Shown one piece after another: positions 18,201 through 26,550 of a stretch of 64,000 bases of DNA. Each line of letters starts with the position of its first letter. The first letter of the stretch is position 1. A program made the translations under genes and the position numbers. The notes beneath the pieces were generated by a model. The model worked only from the letters and a program-made list of their open reading frames with translations, made no database searches and was not told the origin of the DNA. The stretch comes from an uncultured Pelagibacteraceae bacterium (GTDB lineage Bacteria > Pseudomonadota > Alphaproteobacteria > Pelagibacterales > Pelagibacteraceae). The DNA is taken from the NCBI GenBank assembly GCA_902524945.1, contig CABZFF010000001.1, positions 62,001-126,000 on the forward strand, in the 5' to 3' direction.

Positions 18201-20228
18201 ATGAAGCAAAAAATATTTAGATATCTTACTTTTATTTTTCTGATTTTGATAACTTTTTTAGTAATCGAAATAACCAATATTTCATTTAAAATTGTTAATA
18301 GGGAGATTGTCTCTTTTGATATTAATAATGTTAGAAATCCTCAAATTAAAAAATTCACAAGATATATAAATGATGTATATGCTTCTTTAATAATCTCATA
18401 TTCTACTAAAAGTAAAAAATATTACTCAAATAATGATGAAAGAGAAAATCTTCCAGATGAAATAGTTATAGAAAAAACAAACAAATTTTCAAAAAATTTA
18501 TATCCAACTTCAAATAATGGAGCAGACTGGAAAAGAAATTACGGCAATAGTGCTTCGAATAGATTTTCAAAACTAAAATTAATTAATAAAGATAATCTCG
18601 ATGAATTAGTGGTAGCATGGAAATATAAAATAGATGGTGATGCAAAAAACGACATTCAATCCAATGTTTTAGTCGCAGAGGAGAAAATATTCCTTGCTAC
18701 TAATAATAAAAAAATAATTTCATTAGATGCTAAGTCTGGTCAATTTATTTGGGAGTTCAAACTCGAAAACAATGCACCTAGAAGGGGTATGCTTTATTTA
18801 GATCCTTCAGAAAACCGTTCTTCAAAATTGATATTTTCATCTTATAAAAAATTGATCTGTTTAGATGCTAAAAGTGGAAAATTAGTCAAAAAATTTGGTA
18901 ATAATGGTTCTGTTAAATTAAAAAGACCTTCGATCACATCTCCAGCTGTTTTTAAAGATAATGTAATAATTACAACTTCAGAGCCTTCGGTGGAGGTCTA
19001 TAACTTAAATAATGGAAAACTTTTATGGAAATTTCTTCTAATGAAAAAAGAAACAAAATTAAGAGGGATTAAAAAGCACGACTATTCGGGTGGTAATCCT
19101 TGGGGTGGATTTTCATTAGATAAAGAAAGAGGGATTGCTTACATTACAACAGGAAATGCTGGTCGATATTTCAACGGTGTAAATAGACCAGGTAAGAATA
19201 ATTACGCAAATTCAATTATTGCACTAGATTTAAACAATAAAAAAAAATTGTGGGATTTCCAAGAAGTGAGGCATGATATTTGGAATTTAGATATTCCAGC
19301 ACCTCCAATACTTGGTTCAGTTACAAAAGATAACAAAAAAGTTGATGTTGTTATAGCGGTAACTAAACTTGGAAACACCATTGTGCTTGATAGAATTTCG
19401 GGTAAACCTATTTATGATTTTCATTTAAAAAAAGCACCAAGTTCGAAAATTCCAGGAGAAAAAACCAATTTTTATCAGCCCTCTATTAAATTGCCAGAGC
19501 CGTTCTCTAAACAAATTTTTAATTTGGATGAGGTGACTAATATAGATACTGCTAGCGAGAATTTTATAAAAAATAAAATTAAAAATCATAGATTTGGTTT
19601 CTTTGAACCCTATGAAATAGGAAAAAAAAATATACAATTTAACTTTCATGGTGGAGCAGAATGGCCTGGGGGTTCCTATGATATAAAAACTGAGAGATTG
19701 TTTATATCTTCATCAAATATAGCTTGGGAAACTGAAGTTTTTTTAAATACTGAAAAAAAAACTTTTTCACCAGAACCCTATTATAAATATGGAAGTAAAT
19801 TTAAAAGGTTAAAAGATCAAAATGGCTATCCAGGAAATAAACCTCCTTGGGGAACTATCACATCTATAGATTTGAGAACTGGCAAAATTTTATGGCAAAA
19901 ACCTTTTGGAGAATACACTGAGTTATCAAAAAAAGGAATTCCGATAACAGGAACAGAAAATTATAGTGGTGTAACAGGAACAGAATCTGGTCTTTTATTG
20001 GCGACTGGTACTTTAGATAAAAAATTTAGAATCTTAGATCTCGACAATGGAAAAGAGCTTTGGTCTTATAATTTACCATACATAGGTTCTAGTCCTCCTG
20101 TAACTTATGGTATAGATAATGAACAGTATATTTTATTAAATTCTACTGGAAGTTTTTCTTTAAAAAAAGGTTACCCTGATCTAGTAAATTTCGGTAACGA
20201 AATAATAGTTTTTAAATTAGAGAAATAA
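18201..20228 (+). CDS. PQQ-dependent (quinoprotein) dehydrogenase, membrane-anchored
   Basis: A 675-residue protein with one N-terminal membrane segment at about residues 7-27 and then an eight-bladed beta-propeller facing the periplasm. Propeller repeats such as IISLDAKSGQFIWEF and ITSIDLRTGKILWQ are clear. The catalytic region RHDIWNLDIPAPP and TKLGNTIVLDRISGKP match membrane glucose/alcohol dehydrogenase motifs with the aspartate base and a PQQ-contacting lysine. GWGG-type loops include GGNPWGGFSLD. No cytochrome c CXXCH site and no pqq biosynthesis gene is in the window. The substrate is undetermined. The next gene begins one base after its stop. Confidence 0.85.
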   Translation: MKQKIFRYLTFIFLILITFLVIEITNISFKIVNREIVSFDINNVRNPQIKKFTRYINDVYASLIISYSTKSKKYYSNNDERENLPDEIVIEKTNKFSKNLYPTSNNGADWKRNYGNSASNRFSKLKLINKDNLDELVVAWKYKIDGDAKNDIQSNVLVAEEKIFLATNNKKIISLDAKSGQFIWEFKLENNAPRRGMLYLDPSENRSSKLIFSSYKKLICLDAKSGKLVKKFGNNGSVKLKRPSITSPAVFKDNVIITTSEPSVEVYNLNNGKLLWKFLLMKKETKLRGIKKHDYSGGNPWGGFSLDKERGIAYITTGNAGRYFNGVNRPGKNNYANSIIALDLNNKKKLWDFQEVRHDIWNLDIPAPPILGSVTKDNKKVDVVIAVTKLGNTIVLDRISGKPIYDFHLKKAPSSKIPGEKTNFYQPSIKLPEPFSKQIFNLDEVTNIDTASENFIKNKIKNHRFGFFEPYEIGKKNIQFNFHGGAEWPGGSYDIKTERLFISSSNIAWETEVFLNTEKKTFSPEPYYKYGSKFKRLKDQNGYPGNKPPWGTITSIDLRTGKILWQKPFGEYTELSKKGIPITGTENYSGVTGTESGLLLATGTLDKKFRILDLDNGKELWSYNLPYIGSSPPVTYGIDNEQYILLNSTGSFSLKKGYPDLVNFGNEIIVFKLEK

Positions 20229-20229
20229 A

Positions 20230-20886
20230 ATGAAGTTTACAATCTTATTTGACTTAGATGGAACTATAGTTAACACTGCGCCCGACTTGATGGCGGCACA
20301 CAATCATGTAATGCGGAAATACGGATATCCAGAAAAAAAATTAAAAGATATAAAATCACTAGCTGGAAGAGGTGCTTGGATTATGATGCAGAGGTCTTTT
20401 AAAGATGAGATTAATGATGAAAAAACAAAAAAAGAAATGCTAAATGAATTTATTAATTTCTATTCAAAAAATATTGATAAAGAGAGCGTACCTTTAGTTG
20501 GAGTAACTAATTTTTTTAAATGGGCTAAAAATAATGAAATCTCTATGGCAGTATGCACAAATAAACAAGAAAAATTAGCAATAGATTTATTAAAAAAACT
20601 TAATATATATCAATTTTTTGATTATGTCGCTGGTTCGGATACTTTTTCTTTTAACAAACCTGATCCTAGACACTTAACCGACGTAGTTCAAATCATTGGA
20701 GGTGATCTGAAAAAAACAATTATGGTTGGTGATAGTGAAGTAGATGCAATGACAGCTCAAAATGCAAACTTACCATTTGTTTTAGTTAAAAATGGTTACA
20801 CTGAAAAAACTGAAAAAGAAATTCAACATGACGAATTAATATCTGACTTTGTTAGTTTTGAAAAAATAATTAAAAAATACTTATGA
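20230..20886 (+). CDS. gph: Phosphoglycolate phosphatase-like HAD hydrolase
   Basis: A 218-residue HAD phosphatase of the Gph type. The nucleophile motif DLDGTIVNTAPDL is at residues 8-20, motif II is VCTNKQE, motif III lysine is in KPDPRHL and motif IV is MVGDSEVDA. The helical cap follows motif I. Such enzymes remove 2-phosphoglycolate or related phosphates. The stop overlaps the following exporter gene by four bases (ATGA). Substrate specificity cannot be told from motifs alone. Confidence 0.85.
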   Translation: MKFTILFDLDGTIVNTAPDLMAAHNHVMRKYGYPEKKLKDIKSLAGRGAWIMMQRSFKDEINDEKTKKEMLNEFINFYSKNIDKESVPLVGVTNFFKWAKNNEISMAVCTNKQEKLAIDLLKKLNIYQFFDYVAGSDTFSFNKPDPRHLTDVVQIIGGDLKKTIMVGDSEVDAMTAQNANLPFVLVKNGYTEKTEKEIQHDELISDFVSFEKIIKKYL

Positions 20887-21482
20887 TAAATCTTGCCCTT
20901 TTTTCGGCTTTAGCAACATTTTATTTCACAATGTTTTTTACCCCCGGACCAAATAATGCAATGCTTACCGCTTCTGGTATGAAATTTGGTTTTATAAGAA
21001 CGTTACCACATTTGATTGGAATACCTTTGGGACATATTTTTCAAATCGGTCTTACTTGCTTTGGTTTGGCAAATTTATTTTTATTCTATCCTCAAATCCA
21101 ATTTTACATGAAAATCTTATGTTTTATTTATTTGCTGTACCTAGGGTGGAAAATGATTGGCTCATTTTCTATGGTTCAAAAAGAAACTGGTAGACCATTA
21201 AGATTTTACGAGGCATCATTATTCCAGTTCATAAATCCAAAAGCATGGTCGATTGCGGTCACTGTTGCATCAGGTTTTTTTCCAACTGAAGAAAACATTT
21301 TTTTAGGGGTTGCATTTGTTACTATTACTGCAGCAGTAATATGTTTTCCTACAATCAGTCTTTGGGCACTTTTTGGAAGTGGATTAAGAAAATTTGTTGG
21401 AGATATTAAAACAAAAAAAATTATAGAATATGTTTTAGCGCTTTTGTTAGTATTAACTGGTATATTTATTCTTATTAAATAA
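20883..21482 (+). CDS. LysE/RhtB family amino-acid exporter
   Basis: A 199-residue inner-membrane protein with about six hydrophobic segments. The start FTPGPNNAMLTASG with GF....PHLIGIPLGH is the hallmark of the LysE/RhtB family, which exports lysine, homoserine, threonine or related metabolites. The loop INPKAWSIAV near residue 118 is also conserved. The gene is translationally coupled to the phosphatase gene upstream. The exported compound is unknown. Confidence 0.9.
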   Translation: MINLALFSALATFYFTMFFTPGPNNAMLTASGMKFGFIRTLPHLIGIPLGHIFQIGLTCFGLANLFLFYPQIQFYMKILCFIYLLYLGWKMIGSFSMVQKETGRPLRFYEASLFQFINPKAWSIAVTVASGFFPTEENIFLGVAFVTITAAVICFPTISLWALFGSGLRKFVGDIKTKKIIEYVLALLLVLTGIFILIK

Positions 21483-21525
21483 TAGCCTTTGATTTTTATT
21501 TCTCTCTTTAATATAAACTTTGCAG

Positions 21526-22422
21526 ATGCATTTTACAAAAAAAAACAGCTCTGAAAAAAGATTAGAATTTGTAAAAAAATTACAATCAAAAAAACTTCTA
21601 AGATTTCCTGGCGCTTATAATCCTTTGTGCGCAAAACTTATAGCTGAAATTGGATTTGATGGAGTTTACATCTCAGGCGGTGTTATGTCTAATGATCTGG
21701 GATTACCAGACATAGGATTAACAACTTTAGATCAAGTAAGTTATAGAGCCAACCAAATATCCAGAGTGACTGACCTTCCTACCATAGTGGACGCAGATAC
21801 AGGGTTTAAAAATTGTAAAAAAACAATAATAACTTTTGAGGGAAAAGGGTTAGCTGGTTGCCATATAGAAGATCAAATAGCTGAAAAAAGATGTGGTCAT
21901 TTAGAAAACAAAGAACTTATTTCAAAAGATGAAATGGTCAAAAAGATTAAAGAGTCGGTAAATGCTAGAAAAGACAAAAATTTTTTAATCATAGTAAGGA
22001 CTGATGCAAATACTGTTGAAGGTATAGATAAAACATTAGAAAGAATAAAATCTTATGAAGATGCAGGTGCTGACATGATTTTTCCTGAAGCAATGAAAGA
22101 TGAAAAAGAGTTTGAAAAAGTTAGAAAAATAACAAAAGGCTATTTGTTAGCTAATATGACAGAGTTTGGGAAATCCAAATTATTAAATAGATCACAGTTA
22201 GAAAATTTAGGCTATAATTTAGTTATTTATCCTGTGACAACACAGAGGCTCGCTATGCAGAATGTTGAATTAGGTCTTAAATCAATATTTAAAGAGGGCC
22301 ATCAAAATAATATCATTGACAAAATGCAGACTAGAAAAAGGTTGTACGAGCTAGTAGAATATGAGAAATACAATACGCCTGATAAGAAAATCACAGATTT
22401 TTCTACAGAAGGACATGAATAA
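21526..22422 (+). CDS. prpB: 2-methylisocitrate lyase
   Basis: Member of the isocitrate lyase/PEP mutase family, here close to PrpB, which splits 2-methylisocitrate into pyruvate and succinate. Motifs are YISGGVMSNDLGLPD, VDADTGF with the metal-binding aspartates, and KRCGHLE near residue 119, the PrpB version of the active-site cysteine loop. I take ATG at 21526; a TTG six bases earlier is also in frame. The prpC stop-start junction overlaps by one base. prpD is not seen in the window. Confidence 0.9.
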   Translation: MHFTKKNSSEKRLEFVKKLQSKKLLRFPGAYNPLCAKLIAEIGFDGVYISGGVMSNDLGLPDIGLTTLDQVSYRANQISRVTDLPTIVDADTGFKNCKKTIITFEGKGLAGCHIEDQIAEKRCGHLENKELISKDEMVKKIKESVNARKDKNFLIIVRTDANTVEGIDKTLERIKSYEDAGADMIFPEAMKDEKEFEKVRKITKGYLLANMTEFGKSKLLNRSQLENLGYNLVIYPVTTQRLAMQNVELGLKSIFKEGHQNNIIDKMQTRKRLYELVEYEKYNTPDKKITDFSTEGHE

Positions 22423-23546
22423 TGAGTGAAGAAATTAAAAAAGGTTTGTTAGGAATAGTTGTTGACGAAACTACAATCTCGCATGTAGTACCTGAACTAA
22501 GTGCCTTAACTTATAGAGGTTACACAGTACAAGAGCTTTGCGATAAATGTGATTTCGAAGAAGTAGCATATTTAGTGCTAAACGGAGAGCTTCCTAACAA
22601 AAATCAGCTAAAAAAATTTATCAAACAAGAAAGATCGGAAAGAAAACTTTCTAAGCAAATATTAAATGATATTAAAAAAATGCCTCGAAACGCTCATCCT
22701 ATGGATGTAATTAGAACTTGTGTAAGTTTTATGGCCTTAGAAGATAAAGACACTAAAGATAATTCTCCTAAAGCAAACATGAGAAAGGCTATGAGAATAT
22801 TTGCTAAAACACCGACAGCTGTTGCAGCTTATTTCAGAACACGAAAAGGTAAATCAATTATAGCACCAAGTAAAAAATTATCTTTTTCAGAAAATTTCTT
22901 TAAAATGATGTTCAATAAAGTTCCAGATAAAGAAATTGTAAGAGCATTTGATATTTCTTTAATATTATACGCTGAACACAGTTTCAACGTTTCGACATTT
23001 ACAGCTAGAACAATTACATCCAGTTTATCTGATTTACATGGTGCGATAACTGGAGCAATTGCCTCTTTGAAAGGTCCACTTCATGGAGGAGCCAATGAAG
23101 CAGTGATGCACATGATGAAAGAAATTGGGAAACCTGAAAAAGCAAAAGCTTGGATTGAAAATGCATTAAATAAAAAAAAAGTAGTAATGGGATTTGGACA
23201 CAGAGTCTATCGCACAGGAGACTCGAGAGTACCAACAATGAAACACTATATGTTTAAAGTAGCAAAGCTTTTGAAAAAAGAAAAATATACGAGAATGTAT
23301 GAAATTTTAGAAAAAGTAATGTTGCAAAGAAAAAATATCCATCCAAATGTAGATTTTCCATGTGGTCCAACTTATTACATGATGGGTATCGATATAGATT
23401 TCTACACACCAATATTTGTAATGTCTCGTATTACTGGTTGGTCAGCTCACATAATGGAACAACACGCTTCAAATAAACTTATTAGACCTTTATCTAAATA
23501 CAGAGGTGCTGAAGTAAGAGAGGTGATGTTGTTAAATCAAAGATAA
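22422..23546 (+). CDS. prpC: 2-methylcitrate synthase / citrate synthase-like
   Basis: A 374-residue citrate-synthase-fold enzyme. Active-site segments are EHSFNVSTFTART, LKGPLHGGANEAVM with the catalytic histidine, GFGHRVYRTGDSR with the second histidine, and NVDFPCGP with the aspartate. Its short length and its overlap with prpB point to the methylcitrate branch (propionyl-CoA plus oxaloacetate) rather than the main TCA citrate synthase. The enzyme may accept both acyl-CoAs. The following small membrane gene starts immediately after the stop codon. Confidence 0.9.
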   Translation: MSEEIKKGLLGIVVDETTISHVVPELSALTYRGYTVQELCDKCDFEEVAYLVLNGELPNKNQLKKFIKQERSERKLSKQILNDIKKMPRNAHPMDVIRTCVSFMALEDKDTKDNSPKANMRKAMRIFAKTPTAVAAYFRTRKGKSIIAPSKKLSFSENFFKMMFNKVPDKEIVRAFDISLILYAEHSFNVSTFTARTITSSLSDLHGAITGAIASLKGPLHGGANEAVMHMMKEIGKPEKAKAWIENALNKKKVVMGFGHRVYRTGDSRVPTMKHYMFKVAKLLKKEKYTRMYEILEKVMLQRKNIHPNVDFPCGPTYYMMGIDIDFYTPIFVMSRITGWSAHIMEQHASNKLIRPLSKYRGAEVREVMLLNQR

Positions 23547-23732
23547 ATGACTTTAAACAATTTACTTTTATTTTTGATCTTAGTAACACTGGCTACATAC
23601 ACTTTTATGCCTTGGAAGGGTATTGATAAAGGTTCATTAGTAAAAGTAGCATCTCAGTGGTTTATGTGGTTTGCTATTTTTGCAATCATTGTTTTAATAT
23701 CTACTTTTTTTGGAATTGAAATCTCTGGATAA
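23547..23732 (+). CDS. Small two-helix membrane protein, unknown
   Basis: A 61-residue hydrophobic protein directly abutting prpC. Two membrane segments are apparent, about residues 3-20 (LLLFLILVTLATYTFMPW) and 36-57 (WFMWFAIFAIIVLISTFFG), separated by a short polar loop. I do not recognise the family. ATG starts at the base after the prpC stop, and the next gene overlaps the 3' end, so it lies within a coupled run. The compact context supports translation, but no homology evidence is available here. Confidence 0.65.
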   Translation: MTLNNLLLFLILVTLATYTFMPWKGIDKGSLVKVASQWFMWFAIFAIIVLISTFFGIEISG

Positions 23733-24618
23733 TAATTTTTTTCAACAAATAAGAATTTTAGATGGGGGTATGGGCCAGGAACTCCTTAACCGTGGAGTAA
23801 AACCTCACGGAACTCTATGGGGAGCCTCTGCATTATATAATCGAAAATATCACAAAACAGTTGTCAAAACGCATTTAGATTTTATAAAAGCCGGAGCAGA
23901 AATTATTGTAACTAATAGCTTCGGTAGCAGAAAAAGAAGGCTTATCGAAAATGGTTTAGTAAAAGAATATAAAAATCTGAACGTTCTAGCAGGAAAACTT
24001 GCAAAAAAAGCCGTAGCAATGTCTAAAAAAAAAATTTTGATTGCTGGAAGTCTACCGCCTCAAAATTTTACTTATTTTGCTGATCTTGGAAAAGATATTA
24101 AGTTTATAAAAGAAAGTTTTAGATCCCAGGCAAAATATCTCAATCCATATGTGAATTTCTTTTATCTAGATGTAATGAGTAGTTGGAAAGAGTGTTCATT
24201 GGGTTTGAATGCTATTAAAGAATATAAGAAAAAAATTTTAGTCGGTATACACATTAGGAGTAAAGGATTGTTACCCTCGGGTGAAAAATTTATAACTGTT
24301 GCAAAAAAAATTCAAAAACATAAACCCATTGGAATTATGGCTTCTTGTGTTTCTTTTGAGGATTTAAATGAAGTAATGAAAGATGCAAAAAAACTTAAAG
24401 TCCCATTTGGATTTAAAATCAATGCTTTTGAACACATTCCGCCAGGTTGGAAACCAGACTCTAATAATCCAAAAGTTCAGCTTGGGAAAAGAGAAGATCT
24501 AACTCCTAAAAAGTTCTTTGAAATTTGTAAAAAATTAAAGAATAAAGGAGCGAAAATTATTGGAGGCTGTTGTGAAATTACTCCAAAACATATTGAAAAA
24601 TTAAAATCTTTAGTGTGA
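23710..24618 (+). CDS. Homocysteine S-methyltransferase family protein
   Basis: A protein of about 300 residues with the fold of MmuM/BHMT/MetH homocysteine-binding domains. ILDGGMGQELLNRG is near residues 16-29, TNSFGSR carries the first region near the zinc cysteine site, and GGCCEI near the C-terminus supplies the two zinc cysteines; a third is expected in MASCVSF. It would move a methyl group from a donor such as S-methylmethionine or betaine to homocysteine. No ATG precedes the conserved core, so a TTG at 23710 or 23716 inside the previous gene must be the start. It converges on the permease gene with a nine-base overlap. Confidence 0.85.
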   Translation: MELKSLDNNFFQQIRILDGGMGQELLNRGVKPHGTLWGASALYNRKYHKTVVKTHLDFIKAGAEIIVTNSFGSRKRRLIENGLVKEYKNLNVLAGKLAKKAVAMSKKKILIAGSLPPQNFTYFADLGKDIKFIKESFRSQAKYLNPYVNFFYLDVMSSWKECSLGLNAIKEYKKKILVGIHIRSKGLLPSGEKFITVAKKIQKHKPIGIMASCVSFEDLNEVMKDAKKLKVPFGFKINAFEHIPPGWKPDSNNPKVQLGKREDLTPKKFFEICKKLKNKGAKIIGGCCEITPKHIEKLKSLV

Positions 24619-25461
24619 TTTAATAATTTTTTGCGTAATTCTATCTAAGATAATTGCTAGAATTACAATTCCTGTTCCACCAATAACCGCGGAGCCGACA
24701 TCAAGTCTCCCAAGGGCAATATATACAGTTAAACCTAGTCCTCCAGCTCCAATAAGAGCTGCAATAACTACCATCGACAGTGCGAGCATCAATGTTTGAT
24801 TAACTCCTGCCATAATAGTTTTTAAAGACAAAGGAATTTCAATTTTGATAAGAATTAAAAATTTTGTAAGTCCTAAACTTGATCCAGCTTCTTTAAAGCC
24901 TTTACCAACTTGTCTTATACCTAAATTTGTTAATCGAATAATTGGTGGTAATGCAAAAATAATTGTAGCAACTACTCCAGGAGTTAAACCAACTCCAAAA
25001 AGCATAACTACAGGGATTAAATAAACGAAACTTGGTATTGTTTGCATTATATCGAGTATAGGACGTAAAATAATTTCAAAAGTATTACTTCTAGAGGCAA
25101 TAATGCCAAGAGGAATTCCTATTAACATACAAAATAAAACAGCAGTAAAAATCATTGCTAATGTGGTCATACTTTCTGACCAAAGATCAACAAGATCAAT
25201 AAAAACTAAACTTACAAAAGAAAATATTGCAAATTTTATTCCATTTGTTCTGTAAGCGAAAATTATAAATATTAAAAGTATGATCGGAAAAGGAATAAAA
25301 TTTAAAAGAGTTTCTAAACTATTTAATACAGTATCTATAGGTGCTGAAATTTTCTTAAAGAGTGGCCTTTGTTCAAACAGCCACTCTTTTATATTTCCCT
25401 CTATCCATTCACCTATGGGAATGTATATTTCGTAATCTGATGGGGCTAATTTTAAACTCAT
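24610..25461 (-). CDS. proW: Glycine-betaine/proline-type ABC transporter permease
   Basis: A 283-residue inner-membrane permease. A soluble N-terminal stretch of about 60 residues is followed by some six membrane helices, and the EAA loop EAGSSLGLTKFLILIKIEIP near residue 190 is where an ATPase would dock. It resembles ProW/OpuAB permeases. Two binding-protein genes lie upstream on the same strand, 18 bases from the nearer one. No ATPase (ProV) is encoded anywhere in the window, so the transporter must borrow one from elsewhere. Confidence 0.9.
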   Translation of the reverse strand: MSLKLAPSDYEIYIPIGEWIEGNIKEWLFEQRPLFKKISAPIDTVLNSLETLLNFIPFPIILLIFIIFAYRTNGIKFAIFSFVSLVFIDLVDLWSESMTTLAMIFTAVLFCMLIGIPLGIIASRSNTFEIILRPILDIMQTIPSFVYLIPVVMLFGVGLTPGVVATIIFALPPIIRLTNLGIRQVGKGFKEAGSSLGLTKFLILIKIEIPLSLKTIMAGVNQTLMLALSMVVIAALIGAGGLGLTVYIALGRLDVGSAVIGGTGIVILAIILDRITQKIIKSH

Positions 25462-25479
25462 TAAAATTAACCTGAACCT

Positions 25480-26421
25480 TTACTTAATCCAACTATCAAA
25501 TGTGCTTTGATTAGCTTTTATCCATTCAGCTGCGTGTTTCTTAATAGCTTTTTCGCTTTTCTCACCCTTGTTCATCTTCAAGTTTTGAGCAGCAATATCT
25601 CCAAGAGGTATTGAGGCTTTTTTAAGCATTTTTTCTACCTTTGGATTTGCTTTAAGAAAATCTACGTTAGCTGCTGGTCTAATATCATCAGCACCAAATC
25701 CTAAATTTACTTTAGACTTTGTAGCATTAGCGATCTTAGTAGGTTTTGTTTTGCTGTATGGAACTTCAATCCAAACTACGTCTTTACCAAGTTTTAAAGC
25801 ACCAACAGTCCAATTAGGTGTCCATGTATAAAATAGAATTGATTTTCCATTTTTATATTTAGACACTGCATCTGCCATTGAAGCTGAGTAGTCTGCTTTC
25901 ACTGGATTGATAAATTCACCTAATCCAAGTTCATCAAAATGTTTTGTGATTTGTTTTTCACAACCCCAGCCTGGAGGGCAAGCAACCATGTCTGCTTTTC
26001 CATCTCCATTAGAGTCAAACTCTTTCACATGTTTTTTGATGTCCATTACGCTTTTGATACTAAATTTATCTGCTGATTTTTTATCAATTAAGTAACCTTG
26101 GGCTCCTCCACCTTTCATTACATAACCAACTGGTTTAACTTTTCCTTTAGACTCTGATATGTAACCATCATGAGTTCCGAACCAGCCGTTCACCCATAAA
26201 TCAACATCTCCTGATGTTGCCGCTACATAAAACACTTGAGGTTTCATTACAGTTGGGCCCGAAACTTTGTAACCCATTTTCTCAAGAGCTGCCTTATAGA
26301 TCTCAGCCTGAAAATAACCTGTGTCCCAGTCTGCCTTACCCATTTTGATCTCATTGGCAAATACAGCACTACTAATAGTAAGAGCTGCAATTATTGATAC
26401 TAAATGTTTTAAATATTTCAT
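25480..26421 (-). CDS. proX: Glycine-betaine-type substrate-binding protein (copy 2)
   Basis: A 313-residue periplasmic binding protein with a cleavable signal peptide ending near AVFA-N (residues 1-22). The mature part has the OpuAC/ProX pattern: WDTGYFQAE, LWVNGWFG, the calcium-like loop DSNGDGKAD followed by ACPPGWGCE, and FYTWTPNW, whose tryptophans build the aromatic cage for quaternary ammonium ligands. It is about 80 percent identical by eye to the copy upstream. A strong Shine-Dalgarno AGGAGGG sits three bases before the ATG. Ligand could be glycine betaine, DMSP or a relative. Confidence 0.9.
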   Translation of the reverse strand: MKYLKHLVSIIAALTISSAVFANEIKMGKADWDTGYFQAEIYKAALEKMGYKVSGPTVMKPQVFYVAATSGDVDLWVNGWFGTHDGYISESKGKVKPVGYVMKGGGAQGYLIDKKSADKFSIKSVMDIKKHVKEFDSNGDGKADMVACPPGWGCEKQITKHFDELGLGEFINPVKADYSASMADAVSKYKNGKSILFYTWTPNWTVGALKLGKDVVWIEVPYSKTKPTKIANATKSKVNLGFGADDIRPAANVDFLKANPKVEKMLKKASIPLGDIAAQNLKMNKGEKSEKAIKKHAAEWIKANQSTFDSWIK

Positions 26422-26424
26422 CTT

Positions 26425-26431
26425 CCCTCCT
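26425..26431 (-). promoter_or_regulatory. Strong Shine-Dalgarno site of the second binding-protein gene
   Basis: AGGAGGG lies directly before AAGATG on the minus strand. Most genes here have no such site, so this marks a gene translated at high level and fixes the start at 26421. Confidence 0.75.
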
Positions 26432-26436
26432 AATTT

Positions 26437-26452
26437 TGTTAAAATTTTAACA
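26437..26452. promoter_or_regulatory. 16-base perfect palindrome upstream of the second binding-protein gene
   Basis: TGTTAAAATTTTAACA is a perfect 16-base inverted repeat 15 bases before the ATG at 26421. It could be a repressor site or a hairpin in the messenger. A TATACA hexamer next to it could be a promoter -10. Function is inferred only. Confidence 0.4.
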
Positions 26453-26503
26453 TGTATAAATTTTGAATGTAACCGTAATACAACTAAAAAGTGAGATATG
26501 TCT

Positions 26504-26529
26504 TATATGCGCACTATCGTGCGCATATA
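26504..26529. promoter_or_regulatory. Strong stem-loop between the two binding-protein genes
   Basis: Arms TATATGCGCAC (26504-26514) and GTGCGCATATA (26519-26529) pair perfectly over 11 base pairs around a four-base loop. It is unusually GC-rich for this DNA. On the minus strand no T-run follows, so it is better read as a messenger-stabilising or attenuating element behind the first binding-protein gene than as a full terminator. Confidence 0.7.
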
Positions 26530-26550
26530 TTCTTATTTGCTAATTTATTT

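Noticed and set aside
23547-23730. SAM-type riboswitch before the homocysteine methyltransferase
   Set aside because: No untranslated space exists there; the gene starts inside an upstream coding sequence. I saw no riboswitch-like structure in the other spacers either.
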